Below are positions 59,331-64,000 of a stretch of DNA of 64,000 bases, piece by piece (within the stretch, counting starts at the first letter, position 1; each line of letters begins with the position of its first letter). The stretch spans positions 434,001-498,000 of the forward strand of contig NZ_CP028858.1 of assembly GCF_003058365.1 (NCBI RefSeq). Direction: 5' to 3'. This DNA is from Halococcoides cellulosivorans (lineage in GTDB: Archaea; Halobacteriota; Halobacteria; Halobacteriales; Haloarculaceae). The notes under the pieces are model-generated. The model was not told the origin of the DNA. It saw only the letters and a program-made list of their open reading frames with translations, and ran no database searches. The position numbers were made by a program, and so were the translations under genes.

Positions 59331-61271
59331 ATGGTGGGCCGACCGAGCGGTGATCGGAGACAGTCACGACGTCGATTTCTCGGGACTGCGGCGGGGGTGA
59401 TCGGGGCCACGACGGGCCTCGCGGTCGGAGCGGCCAGCGCGGCACTGCCACCCTTCGAACTCCAGGTTCGCGAACAGGATCCGACGAGCGTCACCATCGC
59501 GTGGGGCGACGAGGATTACGACTCGGGGGCCGAATCACTCGTCGAGGTGACCTGGGGCGAGACCACCTACGAGCAGACGACGACGGGGACGTCGATCACG
59601 CTCGATCGACTGCCGATCGCGCCCGAAACGGAGTACAGCGTCCGGGTCTGCAAGGGCATGGCCGTCTGGTCGCTCCCGAAGACGGTCACGACCGGCGAAG
59701 CCTCGACACTCGCCCCGGCGTCGGTCGACGTCGATACGCGCACTCGGACGAGTCTGACGCTGTCCTGGCCGGCGGTCGAGGCGGCGACGGGCTACGGGGT
59801 CGCGCTCGCGCCGATCCGCGAGGGGGTCGTTCGCCCCGCCGTCGTCCGGCGCGAATGCGCGGACACCACGACCACGCTGTCGGAGCTGACGCCGGGCCGG
59901 TCGTATCTCGCCCACGTCTGGTCGGAGTCTGCGGGTGGACCGGGCGGGACGGCGGCGGCCGTCGTCCAGACCGCGGGCGACGCACGCGCGCCCCGGGCCC
60001 CGACGGTCTGGGTGACCGATCGGACGCCGGACTCGATCACGCTGGCCTGGCCGCCCGCGTTCGACCCCGGCACGGCCGGCGTCGATCGATATCGGGTCGA
60101 GTGGCAGCCACTGTATCCACCACCTGGAACGCTCGTCCAGCCACGACGCGAGACCGTCCCGGCCGACCAGCGATCGGTCACGATCGGTGTCCGACCGCGT
60201 GACGCCGCCGACATGGACCAGGGCCGAGCGTACAGCGTCAGCGTGTCCGCTATCGACGCCAACGGTAACGTCTCCGAATCCACCACCCAGCAGGTGTACG
60301 CCGCGCGGGACCGTCCCGGCGACGTCTCGTGCGCGCTCGGGCGGGCACCACCGCCCGACATCCAGGCGATCGCCATCCGAGAGGGCCCCGACGGTGGGGT
60401 CGTCCACGTCCGCGGTCGCGCGGCGATCCCCGCCGCCCGAGACCTGTTCGTCGACGCGATGTCGATCGAGACCGGTCCGGTCGGCGCCACCCTCGACACG
60501 CGGCCCGCCTCACACGATCTGCCCGCCGCCGAGGGCTACTGGCTGTCCGCGCAGTTCGGGTCGGTCCCGGACGCGATCGAGGTCACCGCGCCCAACGGGG
60601 ACGACGCCACGGCGTCGGTCAGTGTCGAACCGGAGGTGGAGACGGGCGTCCCCGTCCGCGTGGAGCCGTCGGCCGACTTCGTCCTCGCCGGAGAGCCGAT
60701 ACGCGCGACCGTTCGAGCCGTCGGCCTCCCGGCCAGCCCCGTCGAACTGACCGGGACGGTCGATCTGTCGGGTTCGGGGGCCGCCCGGATCGAGGCCGTC
60801 GAGAGCGGCGCGGACGCCGACGAACTGGAGGTCAGCATCGAGGCCGACGGCCAGCGCGCCTCGGTCGAACTCACGGTCGCGGACGCCCCAAACCCCGCCG
60901 ACCTGCTCGCGATCGATCTCACGGGGAGCGATCCCGGGTCCGTCACCGTCGACTGCAGCGTGTCGACGCTCACCCGGACCGACGACGGGACGGCGATCGG
61001 CCCGGACAGCCAACCGGCGGTCACCCGGCCCGCGACGGTTCGCGTCGCCCCGGTGACCACACTGACTGGCGATGCCCGCCCACAGGACCTCGACGGCGAC
61101 GGCCGCTTCGAGGATATCACCGGCAACGGCCGCGTGGACTTCCCGGACGTCAATGCGCTGTTCGGCGGGTCCGATCGACCGCTGGTCTCCGAACAGACCC
61201 ACGCGTTCGATTTCAACGACGACGGGTCGGTCGGGATCCAGGACGTCCTGGCACTGTTCGAGTCAGTCTGA
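59331..61271 (+). CDS. Tat-exported protein with fibronectin III domains and a dockerin
   Basis: A 646-residue extracellular protein. The Tat signal (RRQSRRRFLGTAAG, cut after ASAAL or nearby) is followed by FN3-type repeats at about residues 45-325 (SVTIAWGDED, SLTLSWPAVE, SITLAWPPAFDP). A beta-rich region follows to about 580. The end is a type I dockerin-like module with two Asp-rich calcium loops (DLDGDGRFEDITGNGRV and DFNDDGSVGIQDVLALF). No catalytic glycosidase domain is seen. It may be a carbohydrate-surface or scaffold-binding protein. The second dockerin loop is nearly canonical; no cohesin gene is in the window. Confidence 0.8.
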   Translation: MVGRPSGDRRQSRRRFLGTAAGVIGATTGLAVGAASAALPPFELQVREQDPTSVTIAWGDEDYDSGAESLVEVTWGETTYEQTTTGTSITLDRLPIAPETEYSVRVCKGMAVWSLPKTVTTGEASTLAPASVDVDTRTRTSLTLSWPAVEAATGYGVALAPIREGVVRPAVVRRECADTTTTLSELTPGRSYLAHVWSESAGGPGGTAAAVVQTAGDARAPRAPTVWVTDRTPDSITLAWPPAFDPGTAGVDRYRVEWQPLYPPPGTLVQPRRETVPADQRSVTIGVRPRDAADMDQGRAYSVSVSAIDANGNVSESTTQQVYAARDRPGDVSCALGRAPPPDIQAIAIREGPDGGVVHVRGRAAIPAARDLFVDAMSIETGPVGATLDTRPASHDLPAAEGYWLSAQFGSVPDAIEVTAPNGDDATASVSVEPEVETGVPVRVEPSADFVLAGEPIRATVRAVGLPASPVELTGTVDLSGSGAARIEAVESGADADELEVSIEADGQRASVELTVADAPNPADLLAIDLTGSDPGSVTVDCSVSTLTRTDDGTAIGPDSQPAVTRPATVRVAPVTTLTGDARPQDLDGDGRFEDITGNGRVDFPDVNALFGGSDRPLVSEQTHAFDFNDDGSVGIQDVLALFESV

Positions 61272-61371
61272 GACACCGATCGCGGACCGCGCATCTGGGC
61301 TGGCGGCCCCGAACGTTGCCGGTGACGCCGTGAAACATCGCACTGCCCGACGATCGCCGCTCGGACTCCGC

Positions 61372-62433
61372 TTATCGTTCGATAGTGACGTGTGACTCGG
61401 TGACGGCCGTCACGCGCCCGTCGATCGAGGCGTGATGCGGGAGGCCGATATCGCCACCGGGGTCGGCGATTCGGTCACCGACCTGGACCTCGTCGCCGGG
61501 CCTGACGATCGGGTCGCCCCGATTGACCAGCCCTTCGTAAGCGGTGTTCGAGAGCAGCGGCACTCGCACTTCGTCGGGATCGATCCCCGCTGGATCGCGT
61601 TCGAGTTGGCGGGCGCGCCACTCGCGTGGCCCGAGCACGTTGATCCGACCCTGGCCGATGGTGTGTTCGTCGGCGAGTCCGCGATCCAGCACGAGGAGGG
61701 CGTTGGTGCGTTTGGTGACGCCGAACGCGTCGGGATCGCTGATCTCGAAACTCCAGCCCGGACCGCCGTCTGCGAGCAGTTCGGTCGAGCCGATGCCGCT
61801 GGGCCGACCCGCTGCGCCGAGGAGGTCACGCACGGGGGTCCCGACGGGCACGCGCAGAAAGCGGTGGCGTGGCGTGTCGCCGTCGACGTGGACGTACTTG
61901 TGGGTGACCGGCCGGCCCTCCGCGAGCGCACGCCCGACGTTCACCATCGTCTCGGTGTTCTGGACGATCCAGCCGTGATCCATCGGGAGGTCCCGCCCGA
62001 TGACCGTCCCGCTGATCTCCCGGAGGAGGACACTCTCCATGCCGAACTCGTAGCGGTCGGGCGTCGTCGCGATCACGACGCCTTCGGGGTCGTCCAAGGG
62101 CAGGTCCTCGGGCGCGTGGACGGGTGCGCCCGTGGCCTTGCGGAGTGGATCGATCCACTCGTCGCCGTATTTGGCTTTCGTCCCGATCACGATCGTATCG
62201 AGTGGGTCAAGGAGTGCCTCGAACAGCGCGGCGAGACGGTCGGCGTGTTCGACGCCGAGCCAGCGATCCTTGATGAAGTCGGGTTCGCTCTCCTGGTGGT
62301 TGACCAGCAAGGCCTCGACCTCGTCGAGACGCTCCCACTTCGCGTAGGACGGAAAGCCTGCACCGCCGGCCCCGGCGATGCCGGCGTTTCGGATGCGGTC
62401 GACGACGTTCGCGAGATCGAATCGATCGGGCAT
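61372..62433 (-). CDS. RnfC/NqrA/PduS-like protein
   Basis: A 353-residue protein with the RnfC-type N-terminal region. Landmarks are IAGAGGAGFPSYAKW, LLVNHQESEPDF, IVIGTKAKYGDEWIDPLRKA, IVQNTETMVNVGRAL and the SLBB-like VPVGTPVRDLLGAAGRP. The C-terminal 60 residues are a lipoyl-like or barrel sandwich domain (GDPIVRPGDEVQVGDRIADP). The ferredoxin-type Cys clusters of true RnfC are absent. It resembles the flavin/NADH-binding part of RnfC, NuoF or PduS, but no partner subunits are nearby and the role is unknown. Confidence 0.72.
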   Translation of the reverse strand: MPDRFDLANVVDRIRNAGIAGAGGAGFPSYAKWERLDEVEALLVNHQESEPDFIKDRWLGVEHADRLAALFEALLDPLDTIVIGTKAKYGDEWIDPLRKATGAPVHAPEDLPLDDPEGVVIATTPDRYEFGMESVLLREISGTVIGRDLPMDHGWIVQNTETMVNVGRALAEGRPVTHKYVHVDGDTPRHRFLRVPVGTPVRDLLGAAGRPSGIGSTELLADGGPGWSFEISDPDAFGVTKRTNALLVLDRGLADEHTIGQGRINVLGPREWRARQLERDPAGIDPDEVRVPLLSNTAYEGLVNRGDPIVRPGDEVQVGDRIADPGGDIGLPHHASIDGRVTAVTESHVTIER

Positions 62434-62541
62434 GCGGCCCCGTCGCCCGCTCGGGACAAGAAAGTCGGGGCCGTCGACGCTCTCGCGGGCCGGCGGGTGG
62501 CGACCCGCGCGCTTTTGAGCGGGCGGACCCGAATCCCGCCG

Positions 62542-64000
62542 ATGACCGACGCGGCCTGGGAGGAGTATTTCGGCTTCGACGAGCCGTATCAGAGCCAGGC
62601 CGACGCCGTCGAGACCGCCATCGCGACCGCTCGCGACGGCGGGTATCTTGCGCTCGAAGGCCCCTGCGGGACGGGCAAGACGATGGCCGCGCTGACCGCC
62701 GCGGCGACACTCGTCCGAGAGGACCGTTTCGAGCGCGTCCTCGCGGTCACCCCCGTCAAACAGCAGTTAGCGCAGTTCGTCGACGACCTCCGGACGCTGA
62801 ATCGCGGGCTGGAGGAGCCACTCGCGGGTGTCTCCCTCGTGGGAAAAAGAGATCTCTGCCCGCTCGCGCTGGGTGAGATCTTTCCACCGAAGACCGGTGT
62901 GCAATCGCGGTGTGAGGAGCTTCGCGAGCAGACTGCCGACCTGGTCGAGGGCGACGGGCAACGCGACCCCGCCGGGGAGGTGGCACTCGGCGGCGACGTC
63001 GACGACGCGTGGTGGGATCCCGGGCGAGGCCGTGACCTGGCCGCCCACGCCCGGCCGGATTCGGGCGGCCAGCAGGCTCTCGGTGGGCGGTCGTTCAGGG
63101 TCGCCGGCGTCGACGCTCCCTACCGGCCCGAACAGCCACGCGCGCCCGAGGCGATGGCCGACAGCGATGACCCGCCGCTCTACTGTGCGTTCGAGGCCGA
63201 CTGGTACGCCCGGAATCGTGGCTCGCCCGTCGGCTTCGACGCCGGAGAGGGCCACGTCGTCGCGCCCGAGGACTACTTGCCCGCCGCGACCGAGGCGGGG
63301 ATCTGCCCGCATCGGGCGATGACGGTCGCGATCGATCACGCCGACGTGATCGTCGGCAACTACAACCACCTGTTCGGTGGGGGCGGACGCGCGCTGCTCG
63401 AAGCGATCCTCGACGACCGCACGTTCGTGATCGTCGACGAGGCCCATCGCCTCGAAGAACGCGTCCGGGACCTGCTCTCCGATCGGGTCGGCCGCCAGAC
63501 GCTCGTGCAGGCGCGCAACGACTGCCACCGGATCGTCACGTACGCCAAGAGCGATCCCGAGCAGAAACGCGCCGTACGGCGGCACTGTGACCCCTACGAC
63601 GTACCCCTCGACGCGATCGAACGTGCGCGGGACTTTTACGACGATCTGATCGGGTGGATCGACGACCGCGCCAATGCCCACCTGGATCGCGAAGTCGACG
63701 GGTGGCCCGAGGATCCACCCGAGGAGTCGATCGAGATTCCCCTGCGCGACCCCGAGACGGCCGAGCGCGACGATATTACCGGGCGAGCGGCCGCCGAGGG
63801 CTACGATGGATCGGACTGGCGCACCCTCGACACCGTCGGCGCGGCCGTCGAGGACACCCTGCGCGAACTCTCACTTGCTCGCTCGCCGGTCGTCGCCGCG
63901 GTCGGGACGATCTGTCGGCGGTATTACGAACGCGACCAGATCGACGTGCTCCGCGAGATCGAACTGGAGTACAGCCCCCGCAGCGACGACCGCGTCGAGG
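62542..64000 (+). CDS. XPD/Rad3-type DNA helicase (5' part, cut by the window edge)
   Basis: The first 486 residues of a superfamily 2 helicase; the open frame runs off the right edge. Walker A is EGPCGTGKT (residues 39-47), and Walker B is the DEAH-type VIVDEAHRLEERVRD. Four Cys lie between these motifs (C106 in KRDLCPL, C124 in SRCEEL, then YCAFEADWY and GICPHRAM), consistent with the iron-sulfur cluster of XPD. It is expected to unwind DNA 5' to 3' in repair. The start is set by a gctttt element about 28 nt upstream. It is divergent from the RnfC-like gene. Confidence 0.88.
   Translation, partial: MTDAAWEEYFGFDEPYQSQADAVETAIATARDGGYLALEGPCGTGKTMAALTAAATLVREDRFERVLAVTPVKQQLAQFVDDLRTLNRGLEEPLAGVSLVGKRDLCPLALGEIFPPKTGVQSRCEELREQTADLVEGDGQRDPAGEVALGGDVDDAWWDPGRGRDLAAHARPDSGGQQALGGRSFRVAGVDAPYRPEQPRAPEAMADSDDPPLYCAFEADWYARNRGSPVGFDAGEGHVVAPEDYLPAATEAGICPHRAMTVAIDHADVIVGNYNHLFGGGGRALLEAILDDRTFVIVDEAHRLEERVRDLLSDRVGRQTLVQARNDCHRIVTYAKSDPEQKRAVRRHCDPYDVPLDAIERARDFYDDLIGWIDDRANAHLDREVDGWPEDPPEESIEIPLRDPETAERDDITGRAAAEGYDGSDWRTLDTVGAAVEDTLRELSLARSPVVAAVGTICRRYYERDQIDVLREIELEYSPRSDDRVE

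Noticed and set aside
1-64000. CRISPR arrays, rRNA and tRNA genes
   Set aside because: Reading both strands showed no regularly spaced repeats and no complete tRNA or rRNA features.

Overview
The window is chromosomal DNA from a haloarchaeon (class Halobacteria). The evidence is high GC, acidic proteins, an archaeal information-processing set (TFB, PolD large subunit with an intein, aIF5B/IF2, Nob1, A-type ATP synthase subunit D, RNase HII), archaeal lipid and cofactor genes (CarS, MptE, Taw2, Trm56), a PGF-CTERM S-layer glycoprotein and a sensory rhodopsin II/HtrII pair. Most promoters place a TATA-like element 25-29 nt upstream of the start codon, the haloarchaeal leaderless pattern. The genus cannot be fixed from this sequence; gene content would suit the Haloarculaceae.

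Layout. 0.4-10.6 kb: RNase HI, a Dph6-like PP-loop ligase, a degenerate GH2-like protein, a COG1340 coiled-coil protein, a DUF373 membrane protein, TFB, a disulfide oxidoreductase-type flavoprotein and the oapABC operon. 10.9-17.5 kb: S-layer glycoprotein, then polC, which carries a 183-residue mini-intein in its catalytic loop and a 14-codon leaderless leader ORF touching its start codon. 17.5-23.5 kb: DUF6276, atpD, a GC-rich hairpin cluster, an AT-rich one-gene island, infB, PRC-barrel and nob1. 23.5-32.4 kb: small regulators, a CPBP protease, secF-secD, a 50-residue zinc protein, rnhB, a CDF transporter, a HIT protein, map and a cobalamin-binding-like protein. 32.5-37.6 kb: sop2-htr2, an esterase and an epimerase. 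37.7-40.8 kb: carS and hemC-sumT-hemD. 40.9-52.5 kb: HxlR regulator, tyrA, Rsm22, PAP2, cis-prenyltransferase, surE, trm56, a DsbA-like lipoprotein, DUF2797, a PGF-CTERM protein and a SerA-like protein without its catalytic residues. 52.6-64 kb: DUF5811, pyruvoyl arginine decarboxylase, glmS (also behind a leaderless leader ORF), folP-mptE, taw2, a Tat-exported FN3/dockerin protein, an RnfC-like protein and the 5' part of an XPD-type helicase cut by the window edge.

Most of this is core genome arranged in short operons. The clear accessory element is the AT-rich island at about 18.97-20.76 kb. Its single gene encodes an uncharacterised protein of about 540 residues whose C-terminus may be Schlafen/AlbA_2-like or nuclease-like; it is the best candidate here for an undescribed (perhaps defence) function. 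Other points for follow-up are the catalytically dead SerA paralogue, the rhodopsin with Ala where SRII normally has its signalling Thr, the Gln-ending intein, and the two leader ORFs placed where transcription should start. No tRNA, rRNA, CRISPR array, integrase or IS element was seen.
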